From a virus: a stretch of DNA of 60,721 nt. Below are positions 34,927 to 44,900 of this stretch, in pieces; the stretch's first letter is position 1; the number at the start of each line of letters is the position of its first letter. The notes beneath the pieces were generated by a model. The model worked only from the letters and a program-made list of their open reading frames with translations. It was not told the origin of the DNA and did no database searches. The translations under genes and the position numbers were made by a program. The stretch covers positions 1-60,721 of the IMG/VR virus record IMGVR_UViG_3300032307_000402. One strand, 5' to 3'.

Positions 34927-35597
34927 TAGTTCACCTTCCCTGCATCTGAAATCCACTTGGCACCAACTGCCATTCCCTTTGGCTTTCCACCAAGAATGCC
35001 AGATTTAAGATTGTCTCTATAGGCTGTTGGAGTCTTTAGATAATTAAGTATACCACTTGAACTTAAAAATGATTGAGCAAAATAGCCTCTGAAGAATGAG
35101 TCAAATACCCTCTCGTATTCTCCGCTAACGTTTCCACCTGGATTTTCTACAGAAACTTCTTTTTGGGTAAACACAGTTTCACCATTTACATTAAATGCTA
35201 ATACACGATTCTTTGGCTGAATTGTAACTGGAATTCCATTTTCCATAATCTTTGCCTTATTATAAAATGGAACATTTGATCCATTTTTAATTGATGTTGA
35301 CTGCCTAAATGTAGAGTTTATTGATAGTCCAGATACTCCAATATTATAGTCAATATCAAAAAGTCTAGCGTCTGGAGAACCAACCCTATTCCATTCATAT
35401 ACATGCTTAAGCAGTCCTGGGGAAACTCTGGCATTAACATCTATATAGTTTTTCAATGTTTCTATGACTCCAGATCCCAAGTTATTCAAAAAATCAGGAT
35501 ACCCTTTTTTAACGCCACCCAGGAAGCCAACAGTATATTGAATAAAATTATCAATATCACGATCAAATGCTTTGGAGTCAATTTTTAGCGTAAGCAT
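34926..35597 (-). CDS. Head-tail connector-region protein
   Basis: A 223-aa protein of the connector set, similar in size and position to HK97 gp10-like or minor capsid proteins. It begins MLTLKIDSKAFDRDIDNFIQ with a helical start and then beta segments (KNRVLAFNVNGETVFTQKEV), the layout of HK97 gp10/neck-type proteins. TAATG-coupled on both sides. Exact neck role is not determinable from sequence alone. Confidence 0.55.
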   Translation of the reverse strand: MLTLKIDSKAFDRDIDNFIQYTVGFLGGVKKGYPDFLNNLGSGVIETLKNYIDVNARVSPGLLKHVYEWNRVGSPDARLFDIDYNIGVSGLSINSTFRQSTSIKNGSNVPFYNKAKIMENGIPVTIQPKNRVLAFNVNGETVFTQKEVSVENPGGNVSGEYERVFDSFFRGYFAQSFLSSSGILNYLKTPTAYRDNLKSGILGGKPKGMAVGAKWISDAGKVN

Positions 35598-36052
35598 TAA
35601 ATATCCTCTGCTTGGTTTTCCGATCTTCTAAGAATTACCTTGTAGTATTCTATATCTCCAAATGGTCCAGAAAATGGTTGCTGTGTAGCTATTTCAAATA
35701 TAGTAGACTTATTCTTTCGGACACCAGAAGTTTCTACATATGTTGGGTTGCCATTTTTGTTACGTATATTTGTAACTATTACGTTAGTTATAGCATTTCC
35801 ATCATCTCTGGAAGAAACCCTAATGTCAGACTTTACCCTACCAACCAATAAAGAACTTTGACTTAGATCAATATTTACGACTACCTCTTCTTTAAACCCT
35901 GTCCCTGCTGCAGTAAAGCTACATGCTATAGTTTTATCCAATACCCAATTTTTTTTAACTGCACCATAGGAAGACTGTTCTACAATTGGGTAGTAGACAT
36001 CTGCAAGCATTGGAAACGTAAAATCTACTGGACCACAGCCATCACATGACAT
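35597..36052 (-). CDS. Head-tail connector-region protein (possible head-closure)
   Basis: A 151-aa beta-rich protein beginning MSCDGCGPVDF (a CxxC pair near the start). It follows the 301-aa connector gene and precedes the gp10-like one; in many siphoviruses this slot is the head-closure/stopper protein, a small beta-barrel. The extended strands (YYKVILRRSENQ) fit. Called by order and size. Confidence 0.55.
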   Translation of the reverse strand: MSCDGCGPVDFTFPMLADVYYPIVEQSSYGAVKKNWVLDKTIACSFTAAGTGFKEEVVVNIDLSQSSLLVGRVKSDIRVSSRDDGNAITNVIVTNIRNKNGNPTYVETSGVRKNKSTIFEIATQQPFSGPFGDIEYYKVILRRSENQAEDI

Positions 36053-36957
36053 TATAATACTCCAACAAATGATATGGATTTGACATATTTAGATAAAATC
36101 TTATCTACTATCAAGTTGCCTGTTCCTTCAAAAACTCTGGAATCAAACTTAATCTTGAACTGGTCAGTATTATAATCAGCCAGATATCTCTTGTAATAGT
36201 CTAATTTGCCACATTCAATATCATCAATTAATAGCTTTGTTGCTTTAGCTATATCTGATGGCACCTTTGTGTACCCAGTTTCAAGAATTAGCCTGTAGTC
36301 AAAAGTTTTAGGAAATCCACTTGGTGCTTGATAATTAAAGTCAACTGCATCTGAAGATGCAAGTGGTATGAGGTTTGGTGCAGATTCGTTTCTATTAAGC
36401 TTGTCTGAATAAGACTCAATCACTGCTGTCTTATCCTTTGTAAGTTCAAAAAATCTGTCTGTTAGCAAAATGTTATTTTCATAGACTTCCAAAACCTTTT
36501 TAGCATTTTTCCAAATAGGAAGATAGTCTGAGCCAACCCCTGTTGTTTCTACTGTTTCCTTTTTGTAGTAAAATCCTTCAGAGATTACGGAGTCAATAAT
36601 TGCACGAGCCAACTCTTCACTTTGTGCATACTCTGCCACTCTGGATGGGCTTGTGGAAATAGTGTTTGGATCAACATACGGCCTTCTTAGCTCAAAGGTG
36701 TCTTCTGCAATAAGATCTCCAGATTCTTTAAACGTAATCTGAACAAGGTAATCTGCGTCATATTTGTTTGTAAGATACTCAGAGTAAGATAGTCCTCCTG
36801 GTGGGGCAAATGAAAACTCTGTAGATGATACAACTGACATATCAGCCAAATCAATTACTGTAGATATTAGTGGGGTATTCTGATAGTTACCCTCAGACTC
36901 AGGCAACTCAATAACTACTTGAGAAGACCCAGTTGACTTCAGTCTTAAAATTTCCAT
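36052..36957 (-). CDS. Connector-region structural protein
   Basis: A 301-aa protein with an N-terminal beta domain (VVIELPESEGNYQN onward, ending near residue 105 in FELRRPYVDP) and a C-terminal helical segment (DIAKATKLLIDDIECGKLDY) of the kind used by head-tail adaptors to dock under the portal. It may therefore combine an adaptor domain with an Ig-like domain. TAATG-coupled to its neighbours. Family not recognised. Confidence 0.55.
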   Translation of the reverse strand: MEILRLKSTGSSQVVIELPESEGNYQNTPLISTVIDLADMSVVSSTEFSFAPPGGLSYSEYLTNKYDADYLVQITFKESGDLIAEDTFELRRPYVDPNTISTSPSRVAEYAQSEELARAIIDSVISEGFYYKKETVETTGVGSDYLPIWKNAKKVLEVYENNILLTDRFFELTKDKTAVIESYSDKLNRNESAPNLIPLASSDAVDFNYQAPSGFPKTFDYRLILETGYTKVPSDIAKATKLLIDDIECGKLDYYKRYLADYNTDQFKIKFDSRVFEGTGNLIVDKILSKYVKSISFVGVL

Positions 36958-37277
36958 TACTTATTAAACTCCTTGGCAACCTCTTCTGGTGTTGCAACTC
37001 TAACTGATGGATGAGAAAGCCATTTAGATGCTAATTCAACATCTACAATTGTATACCCTCTATATAATTTTCCCATTCCAGTCCATGTTAAATTTCTGGC
37101 TGCAAAAAGTGCCACCTTGTTATTTTCTGTAACAAACTCTGACAAGTCTAATTTATCACTTTTATTTGCTGCCTTTTGCTTCTTTATTTTATTGGACAAT
37201 ATCGAAAGTGCTGGCTGTTCTTCCTCCAACAAAACTCTAGTCTTATATGTTAAAGGTTTTTCTGATTTTGATGTCAT
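36957..37277 (-). CDS. Small protein after the major capsid gene
   Basis: A 106-aa basic protein, helical at the N-terminus (LSILSNKIKKQKAANKSDKL) with a C-terminal module (TWTGMGKLYRGYTIVDVELASKW, then HPSVRVATPEEVAKEF) of the type found in actinophages and cyanosiphophages after the major capsid gene. Plausibly a head decoration or connector factor. It has its own extended -10 box and AAGGAG, separate from the capsid unit, which ends in a terminator. Confidence 0.65.
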   Translation of the reverse strand: MTSKSEKPLTYKTRVLLEEEQPALSILSNKIKKQKAANKSDKLDLSEFVTENNKVALFAARNLTWTGMGKLYRGYTIVDVELASKWLSHPSVRVATPEEVAKEFNK

Positions 37278-37299
37278 CGCACACTCCTTATCTATATTA

Positions 37300-37308
37300 A
37301 TTATAACA
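37300..37308 (-). promoter_or_regulatory. Extended -10 promoter (TGT-TATAAT) for the connector operon
   Basis: TGT followed by TATAAT on the minus strand lies 22 nt before the ATG at 37277, immediately after the capsid terminator. AAGGAG lies in the short predicted leader. Together with the hairpin it makes a stop-and-restart junction. Confidence 0.58.
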
Positions 37309-37316
37309 GATAATGC

Positions 37317-37348
37317 AAAAGGGGTAGAAGCTATATGCCTCTACCCCT
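37317..37348 (-). terminator. Rho-independent terminator after the major capsid gene
   Basis: A 9-bp perfect stem, AGGGGTAGA at 37320-37328 and its complement at 37340-37348, with an 11-nt loop, followed in the minus direction by TTTTGC. It begins 13 nt past the capsid gene stop codon. The best terminator in the window. Confidence 0.75.
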
Positions 37349-37361
37349 ATGCTAGTGTGAT

Positions 37362-38486
37362 TTAGGAATCTAGAGAGTCTGCATCTGCGAAAGCAACTGC
37401 ATCTTCTTCTTCCCACTGTACACCAAAGCGGACGAATACGGTGTATTCAATGGTGTCCTTCTTTGGCTTGTATTCACGGTTGACAGTGATGTCACGCTGG
37501 AATCCCCATACACGGTTCTGTGGGAATGTCAAGTCGACATAGCCCTCAGGGTAGTAAGGAACTTCCTGAACATCAATACCTAGAACACGAGTGGTACGAG
37601 CTGCACCAAAGGTCTGAGCTGCACCGTCTAGATAAGACTGACGGTTAGCCTCAGTGTGTCCAACAGTGGTTCCGAATGCCTCTGCAATTGCGTCAGCAAG
37701 GGTTCCGTTGTTCTTCACAATACCCTGGAATGCATCAGTACCAGCGTAGAACTTGAGGTTGCTCTTAATAGCACGGTACTTACGTGGCATTGCAAGAATG
37801 ATGTCCTGCATTACCTCTGGTGTCCATGCATTGTTGGATACTGTAACAACAGCTTCGTGAGCATCTCCGTTGGTCTTTACACGGTCGACAAAACCCTGTA
37901 GAATTCCAAGGAATGCACCGTCACCAGTGTCTCCAGTACCATTAATAGCTAGATCCTCAATGTCGTTTGCGAAAGCGTTGGTCATTAGACGAACCAGGTG
38001 GTCCTCTAGTGCAGCACCTTCAATACCATCTTCTAGAGCTTCAGAGGATACTTCCCAGTCAAGACGAATCTTCTTGGTTGTAAGCTCTACCTTAGAGAAT
38101 GTTGCACCAGTGTTTGTGTATGCACCATCAGCCTGGGCTGCAGCACGAATTACACGCTCACCTACGTTAACCTTCTCAAGCTCCATTGTGTTGGCTCGCA
38201 TAGTTACACGACGACCATCCTTGGCGAGAACAGTAGCATCCCATACATAGTCGATAAAACGACGTGCCTGCTCAGGGCGTAGGATACCGCTTCCTGCATC
38301 ACCAGAAGGGTTAATAGCGTTTGGGCCAGTGGTTACACCAAAGTTTGCAGTAGGAATGTTACCAAGGGTACCATATCCGTCACTTCCAAGACCTGGGGTA
38401 GTTACTCCACCAACACCTCCAGAAGCAAAAACACCCTCATCAGCTGCTTTTGCGATATCTGTATTATTCATAATCTCTTCCGACAT
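37362..38486 (-). CDS. Major capsid protein, HK97-fold
   Basis: A 374-aa protein assigned from position after portal and protease, size, expression signals and pattern: an extended N-arm (Gly/Thr-rich to residue ~60), the spine helix and P-domain (LRPEQARRFIDYVWDATVLA, then NDIEDLAINGTGDTGDGAFLG) and the A-domain with beta strands to the C-terminus (VWGFQRDITVNREYKPKK). It assembles the icosahedral shell. A perfect AGGAGGTGACAAT precedes the ATG, and a strong terminator follows, supporting very high expression. Confidence 0.92.
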   Translation of the reverse strand: MSEEIMNNTDIAKAADEGVFASGGVGGVTTPGLGSDGYGTLGNIPTANFGVTTGPNAINPSGDAGSGILRPEQARRFIDYVWDATVLAKDGRRVTMRANTMELEKVNVGERVIRAAAQADGAYTNTGATFSKVELTTKKIRLDWEVSSEALEDGIEGAALEDHLVRLMTNAFANDIEDLAINGTGDTGDGAFLGILQGFVDRVKTNGDAHEAVVTVSNNAWTPEVMQDIILAMPRKYRAIKSNLKFYAGTDAFQGIVKNNGTLADAIAEAFGTTVGHTEANRQSYLDGAAQTFGAARTTRVLGIDVQEVPYYPEGYVDLTFPQNRVWGFQRDITVNREYKPKKDTIEYTVFVRFGVQWEEEDAVAFADADSLDS

Positions 38487-38513
38487 ATTGTCACCTCCTA
38501 AGTGATTTTAACT

Positions 38514-39821
38514 TTATCGAAATAAGTCGGCAGTTTTGAGGAAACGTCCGCCCCATAGGGATTGTTCAGACTTATTCATCTGAACTTCCTGTACGATCTC
38601 GCCTAGATCGCCAGATTTACGGAAAGCTGTATCTGCTTCTACAGCGTCAATACGCTTTCCAATATTGTTAAAGTCTGTCTCGGCATCTGTTAGTTTGGCG
38701 TTAACCAAGCCAAGGGACTTCTTGAGATCAGCAATTTCGTCATTTAGTGACTTCACTACTGATGTTAGATCGCTAAAGGCTGTTGTGATGCCGTCACGAA
38801 TCTCAGCGACTGCTGTGACGATCTCTTCTGACTTTGACACCTCTTCAGAAGAATCGGACTTAACCTCATCCTCATCCATGTCGTTGGACTTTAGCTTTGG
38901 ATCAGAATCGCCTTCTGCGTCATCTTCATCCATGTCTTCTGTCTTTACAACTTCAGCTTCTTCTGCTTTTTCTACTACAGAGTCTACTGTGGCATCTGCC
39001 TCTGGAGCGACCTCGTCTGATTTTTCAACAGTAGTCTCTTCAACTACATCATTTGTTGCATCAGTCATAGGGCTTACCTCCTTTGTCATCTTAGAAAGAT
39101 TAATGCCTTTAGCACTATCAACTAAGAACTTTATCATGTCTGTTTTTTCGCTGTCGTTTTTTTCAACGAAACCTATATTTTCCATCGGCAATCCACTAAT
39201 TGGGCTTGCAGATGATTGATCCTGGGATAGCGTTATAATTTCGTTATCTCTATCCCAAAATACATTTTCTAACTCTGTAGCTTCCGACTTTTCAATTTCT
39301 ACTGAGTCCATTTTTTCAATGGAAACAATGTTAGCAAATTGATTTGCAGGGTTGTCTACAAGAGAAAGCTCTGTAAGGTCATATTCCTTAATTATTCTGA
39401 TTGACTTGTCCATGGTCTCGTCATAAGCATCATCCCACTTATTCATGCGACCACCAATTGAAAAACCAGAAAGTGTTCCATCTAAAACCTTTTCCCAAGT
39501 ATCTTGTGCACCCTTTGAAATATATGCAGAAACAAAAACCCCAGTATAGAATTTTTTGGTTTCTGGGTCAAAGTACTTGTCTTCCTTAAAAGAGACCATC
39601 TTGCCTACAGAAATTGGCTGGTGCATCTCACGAATATTCCCACGGAATCTCTTAAAGGCACCTAGACTAGCCTCAGTAGTAACGATATCTGACTGCTTGT
39701 CAACGTTGTCAAGTGTGGCAAATCCCGAAACGATGCGTCGTTCCTGATCTACCTTAGAAAAGGGCATTGAGAGGCGGACATTCTCCCCCTCTGTATCCCA
39801 ATGTGCCTTTGATATAGTCAT
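38514..39821 (-). CDS. Prohead protease fused to an acidic scaffold-like domain
   Basis: A 435-aa protein. Residues 1-~170 are an HK97 (S78)-type protease: FSKVDQERRIVSGFATLDNV, catalytic His in IREMHQPISVG (near residue 67), Ser in TLSGFSIGG (near 121) and LVDNPANQ after it. Residues ~200-435 are very acidic and helical, with a repeated element (EDMDEDDAEGDSD and NDMDEDEVKSDSS) and a C-terminal coiled coil (SLNDEIADLKKSLGLVNAKL). Such tails act as the scaffold inside the prohead and are cut up by the protease. No separate scaffold gene lies between portal and capsid, which supports this reading. Confidence 0.9.
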   Translation of the reverse strand: MTISKAHWDTEGENVRLSMPFSKVDQERRIVSGFATLDNVDKQSDIVTTEASLGAFKRFRGNIREMHQPISVGKMVSFKEDKYFDPETKKFYTGVFVSAYISKGAQDTWEKVLDGTLSGFSIGGRMNKWDDAYDETMDKSIRIIKEYDLTELSLVDNPANQFANIVSIEKMDSVEIEKSEATELENVFWDRDNEIITLSQDQSSASPISGLPMENIGFVEKNDSEKTDMIKFLVDSAKGINLSKMTKEVSPMTDATNDVVEETTVEKSDEVAPEADATVDSVVEKAEEAEVVKTEDMDEDDAEGDSDPKLKSNDMDEDEVKSDSSEEVSKSEEIVTAVAEIRDGITTAFSDLTSVVKSLNDEIADLKKSLGLVNAKLTDAETDFNNIGKRIDAVEADTAFRKSGDLGEIVQEVQMNKSEQSLWGGRFLKTADLFR

Positions 39822-39829
39822 ACTACCCT

Positions 39830-39835
39830 ATTATA
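39830..39835 (-). promoter_or_regulatory. TATAAT box before the protease gene
   Basis: TATAAT on the minus strand, preceded by ACTG, ends 8 nt before the ATG at 39821. The spacer has AGGGTAG, a weak ribosome site. The transcript would start within 1-2 nt of the ATG, or the upstream box at 39875-39880 may be used instead. Confidence 0.45.
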
Positions 39836-39874
39836 CAGTCCGTTTTTTTAATTATTAAGTTTTTATAACGATTT

Positions 39875-39883
39875 ATTATATCA
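39875..39883 (-). promoter_or_regulatory. Extended -10 box (TGA-TATAAT) inside an AT-rich hairpin
   Basis: TGA followed by TATAAT on the minus strand, in the 81-nt gap between portal and protease. The same bases form an 8-bp AT-only inverted repeat (TTTATTAT and ATAATAAA, 6-nt loop). It could be a promoter with DNA-melting potential or a weak transcription pause. Confidence 0.4.
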
Positions 39884-39902
39884 CAATAATAAACTTAAAA
39901 TA

Positions 39903-41504
39903 TTAATTGGATCTGCTTCCCTCTCCCTGTGCATTTCTACCAGCAATGGTTGATGGACTATCTGAGTTATTAGCAGTCCGTTCTGCGTCTCTTTCTCTAG
40001 AGCCTCTGGTGTTTGCAGCAGCATCTGATGCCTGGCGAGAAGTCAGCTCAAGAGGTGTGTCTCCGCCATCTAGCTGAGCATAACCCAAAACCTCTCTAGC
40101 TTCATTTGGAACAAGAATCTTATTACGAACGTATCTCTCCAAAATCTGAGACTGTGCAATCTCATCAGTAAGCGTTAGTTCATTGAACTTTAATTCTAGA
40201 ATGTCCGTCTGCTCTTTAATAATTTTTGATATTACCTTTTCAAGATTGCGTTGTGCTGGTCTTGCAACCTGCTCCTTAAATGTACGATCTTGAGATAACG
40301 CAGCAGCGATTGAAGCAGCGTCTCCACCACCAATCTTAGAAATAGGAACCTGGTGAGCAATTAGAATATCGTCTCTATTCTGTTTACGATACTCCTTAAA
40401 TGATGCCTCTTGAACACCATTTTCAATTGGCTCCATCTTAAACTCAACCTTGTTGGTATCTGAATCTCCTGGCAGTGGAATGTAGAGTGTCCTGTGCGAC
40501 TGGCCCTTTAGGTTTGTCTGAAGGAATCTAAATAGCTTATCCTCTGCATCACCAGATAGCTTTGCACCCTTTAGGGTAACAATGTATCTTGGAGTTGCCT
40601 TGTTGGCAAAGTAGTCAATGTTGTACTGGGATGCCAACTGGTCTCCATGAAGAGAGCTTATGGCAGACATAATGTCTGGCACACCATAGAAAGTATTGAG
40701 TGGAGAGTATTCCTTAAAGTGGATAATCTCATTTGGACGTGGATCATCTGTGATTGGGTTTTGGTTATTTGCCCCAAAATTGCGGAAATATACAACCTTT
40801 TGGCCAATTGTTTGTACAAATCCATCACGAAGCCTACGAACACGCATTGTAGTAGCTGGAATGTGACCAACATACCCAATTTTACCAGACGTAGTTCTAC
40901 CAATTTCCATGTATCCGTTACCAATAGCCTGAAGATCTGTGACAATTTTTGTCATTGTCTCTGTAAACGAGGCATCCTGATTTAGGTTTTCAAGCCAATC
41001 CTTAAGCTCAATCTTGGCCCTGTCAATTCTTCGACGTGCCCTTTCTTTAGCAGTATCATCTTCCATCATTTCAAGCTTTAGAAGAGTTCTGTCTGTAATC
41101 TTAAAGTCATATCCCAGACCAACGATGTTCTCTACCTTTGCATCAATAGCAGCGTGGTTAGCAAATGATGTGTCATAGTAGTTGGCAAGTTCATAAACAT
41201 TCCATGGTGGAGTGATAACATCGAACATGCCATAGCCATTATAAAAAACTGTTCCTGGGTTTATTTCTTTTGAAGATGCCCCAATTCCCTGCCTAATTGC
41301 AAGTGCGTTGTTTAGATATGCATCAGTAGGCTCTACTGCCTTTGATATCCTATTGGCTCGTCTTTTAAAGTTGTTGTTAAGTCCATTAAAGCCTTTAAGC
41401 TCATCCCAAGACTTGGCAAAAGGATCTTGAGCCTTGAAAACATTTTCCTCTTGCTCAATCTCTGGCATAGAGGCATTAATGTAGCGAGTTTCAGATTCTG
41501 ACAT
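39903..41504 (-). CDS. Portal protein
   Basis: A 533-aa protein forming the dodecameric DNA gate of the capsid. Portal-type segments seen are NPGTVFYNGYGMFDVITPPW near residue 80, MTKIVTDLQAIGNGYMEIGR near 190, EIIHFKEYSPLNTFYGVPD near 250, and a long helix-rich stretch with KIGGGDAASIAAALSQDRTF near 395. The last 60 residues are disordered and polar (SRERDAERTANNSDSPSTIA). TAATG-coupled to the small gene upstream. Confidence 0.92.
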   Translation of the reverse strand: MSESETRYINASMPEIEQEENVFKAQDPFAKSWDELKGFNGLNNNFKRRANRISKAVEPTDAYLNNALAIRQGIGASSKEINPGTVFYNGYGMFDVITPPWNVYELANYYDTSFANHAAIDAKVENIVGLGYDFKITDRTLLKLEMMEDDTAKERARRRIDRAKIELKDWLENLNQDASFTETMTKIVTDLQAIGNGYMEIGRTTSGKIGYVGHIPATTMRVRRLRDGFVQTIGQKVVYFRNFGANNQNPITDDPRPNEIIHFKEYSPLNTFYGVPDIMSAISSLHGDQLASQYNIDYFANKATPRYIVTLKGAKLSGDAEDKLFRFLQTNLKGQSHRTLYIPLPGDSDTNKVEFKMEPIENGVQEASFKEYRKQNRDDILIAHQVPISKIGGGDAASIAAALSQDRTFKEQVARPAQRNLEKVISKIIKEQTDILELKFNELTLTDEIAQSQILERYVRNKILVPNEAREVLGYAQLDGGDTPLELTSRQASDAAANTRGSRERDAERTANNSDSPSTIAGRNAQGEGSRSN

Positions 41505-41881
41505 TATTCATCACCATATAGTTGTAGTGTTTTCTTGGCTGCAATAACTGCACCAAGATCATTCATGCTAGGTATAAGGCCCTGCTTCATTCTATCGACC
41601 TGCTCAGAGTGCTCTTCGTCAGAGATCTTACGCATATTTGGATAGAAAACTGCACGTCCTTCTGGCTGACCCCAATACTTTGCAGCATCAGCAAGCTCTT
41701 TAATTCTAGACTTGTCGTCTCTCATACCTTCAATTGACAAAGCATTGCCCTGACCATCTGTAAAAGGCTTACCATTTGGCTTCATCCAAACGTATGTGCC
41801 AAATGCAGAGAAATTTTCTTCAATTACTTGGACCTTTGTGTCACCAATTTGACCAGGAAAGCGTGGTTTTTGATTCTTCAT
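41504..41881 (-). CDS. Small conserved-type protein upstream of the portal gene
   Basis: 125 aa from the ATG at 41881 (an in-frame GTG at 41887 would be upstream of the likely transcription start). Starts MKNQKPRFPGQIGDTKVQVI and ends in a helical region (PSMNDLGAVIAAKKTLQLYG). It is coupled to the portal by TAATG, so probably a packaging or head-assembly factor, but no family was recognised. A TGG-TATACT box 7 nt before the ATG suggests a leaderless mRNA. Confidence 0.7.
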   Translation of the reverse strand: MKNQKPRFPGQIGDTKVQVIEENFSAFGTYVWMKPNGKPFTDGQGNALSIEGMRDDKSRIKELADAAKYWGQPEGRAVFYPNMRKISDEEHSEQVDRMKQGLIPSMNDLGAVIAAKKTLQLYGDE

Positions 41882-41888
41882 GACCACT

Positions 41889-41897
41889 AGTATACCA
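41889..41897 (-). promoter_or_regulatory. Extended -10 box (TGG-TATACT), leaderless start before the portal unit
   Basis: TGG followed by TATACT on the minus strand ends 7 nt before the ATG at 41881. There is no ribosome site between. The capsid genes from this small gene to the major capsid may begin here. Confidence 0.5.
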
Positions 41898-41908
41898 CAA
41901 TATACTGA

Positions 41909-44900
41909 TTATGACACCTGGGATTGCCACTCAACGTCAGTTATGATCTCATAATTAGCATTTGCAATCGTAACTTTAGAGTAGTCATCTATAATTATCT
42001 TATTAGTACCAACATAGGTATTATAGATATCCTCTGGGTTAATTCCAAAATAACTGCTTTCTGAAACCACTAAGATATCGTCCCAGTTATAGTTACCACC
42101 AAACGGTGTTCTAAGAACGTTATACCATACATCATAGGTGCTTTCTACTCCAAACCAAGATCGTTTTGACTGCCTTTGAATTTCTTGCAATGCACTAGAC
42201 TCATAGTGAGCAATATTGTTTACCAGCATTGGACCAACGAATCTAATGGCACCAACTGCCTCATTAAAGTTAAATGGCTTAGCAAATGCAATTCCAAATG
42301 CTATCCACTCATCAATACTAACCACTGGCTCTCTAACTGGCTTGCCATTTATATAGTATGCAATAGCATTTTCAGTTGCACCTGTTTTTGCATTGATACC
42401 GTAAATTCTTGCCCTCTTTCCAGAAGGCTCTGTGGACTCAATAAAGAATCTTAGATACTCCTCTGTTCCCTGAATCTCAAATAATAGTTCTGGTGTTGAT
42501 GGGAACCTGTCCTGATTAGATCTCAGAAACATCTGTGCACCAATAACCTTATACTGGGGAGCTGCTGCTGGATTTACTTGAACTAAAATTCCACGAGGAA
42601 CCAATCTGTCATTTTGCCCTAAAATTTCTATACCAGAATTCCTATTAAGATATAGATGTGGAGTGCTTCCCTTATAAATTCTAAAAGGATTTCTAGCCTT
42701 GTAGTCAAAATATGCACGATACTGTGTATATGGGAAAATAGACAATCCAAACTTAGTTCCTACTGGATTTGCTGTTTTATCGTTAAAGGCTTCTGAAGCA
42801 TATTCTAGCTTTTTCATAACAAGCTTATCTGTTAAAACATTCAAAACCTTAAACTCCAAATGAGTAACAATTGCTAGAGAGTTTATGTCTATTCCAGATG
42901 GTGGATAAATAACCGTACCGTCAACAATCTCATATTTTGTTGTCATCCAGTCATCTCCTGGAATTACTATATTATTTTTAGGAGCACGTTCTACAGTTAC
43001 AAACGTAGACTCTGGAGCATTAGCACCAGTAGATAAGTACTGAAATGTAATATAGGTTTTTATCAAATAATCATTTGTATTATAAAATGCTCCATCAAAC
43101 TGCGGTAATGCAGGATAGGAACTATTAAACTGAATAAAGTCTAAGTCATAATAATACTCATTAAACTGATCCTGAACATACTGTGCAAAATAAGTTAATG
43201 GTACATAATCTTCCCAATATGAATCAGTTGCAATTTTGATAATTTCTGATTCCGTTGGAGCACCAAAATATAGGGTATAGCTAGCAATATGACTAGATAT
43301 GTTTTCAGAATAGCTAGGATTGTCCAAACCAAAAGATCCTGGACTTCCTCCATCTAGAACTGCTGCCCAAAATGATGGATTATTTCCAAAATACTCATCG
43401 CCAGCATCTATCTGAGATTCATATAGCCAGAAATCCAGCTCTTCTGTATCAATAAAATACTGAGAAATTTTATTAAAGTTTCTACTAGTACACAGACCAA
43501 CCCTAACCAAGTCTCCCATAAATGTTTTTTCAAAAGATGCAGTTCCACCAAAATAAAACTTAAGCTTGTTTACATCGCTAAAAAATGCAGCTACATTTCC
43601 ACCAAAATAATCTGAAAATGATTTAATATTTATTCCAGTAAAAATATTAGAATTAGCAGTTAGTCCTGTTGAACTGTGTAGCTGCTGTTCGCTGGCCCCA
43701 TACTTTAGCTTATATACAATATTTTCATTAATTATAGAAATTTGGAAATAATTATTGTTAGACTCATTCTGAATTCTTAAAAGTACTTGTTCTTGTGGCA
43801 ATAAAGATGATACCTTAAATATTAAATAAAATGCTGCTAAATTATTTTTTAATATATTAAAATTGTTAAACAATAAATACCCTTTATTTCCAGGATCTCC
43901 AAATGTAATCTGGCCATTATCTTGATCAGCTAGCCAATTTGCAAAAGTTTCTGACTCTAAAACTATTTCTGGCTTAGTATATTCTGGTGGTATCAGTGCA
44001 TTATTTTTAATTTGTACGTTTTCCAAAATACCCTGATTCCATTTACCAATATCTGGATATGAATAATTATTTGTGTAATCTGCAAACGCATAGTCAATAG
44101 CAGCTAGCTGACCACCAAAAGACCTATTTGAACCTTCTGGAGATTCAACTGCCTGTCCATAGCCAAACCTTCTTTTAGCAACAATTGCAGGAACCTTATA
44201 TGCATATATTGCAGGAACATCAAGTTCTACTGATGATGCGTATGATGGGCAATAAAATCTGACCCACCTGTTTGTTGCAGTATCATTTGTTAAATAATTA
44301 AATGGAGATTCGTCTAAATCAATTTCTAATACCGTTTCGCCATTAATCATCAATCCTGCTACAAATTCAGAAACATAGAGGTCCATTAATCTTGGTGAAG
44401 ACCAATCTCCAATGAAATATTTTTCTGATTTATTGGCAATATTTAAAATTAAAAATGGGCCATCCATTTCTATTGATACATTTGATGGCGTAATTTCAAC
44501 TAAAACTGATGGGTCATTGCCATTGCTATAGGAAACCTGATTAACACGTAACCAAAATTCAAGTGTGTAGAATTTAGAAGATCCAGATCTTGTTAGCATT
44601 CCACTAGACGGAATCATGAAACTTGGCATATTGTCATAATTGTGGAATAACTTTGTAACGTTTGAGGATCCATATACCATTGGAACTGAAGTATTCTTAC
44701 ATGCCATTTGCTTAGATTCTGAATTATATAAATAATATCCAGGATTAGTGATTAAGCCGTAGGCATTGGCCTTAAGACCACCCAAAGTTTCTAATGAAGT
44801 AGTAGATACAGTTTCAATATCATCTACACTGATTCCCAAAGAGGTTACCGCAAACTCTTCAGACCATTGACCAACAGATATTCCATTTACATAATAATCT

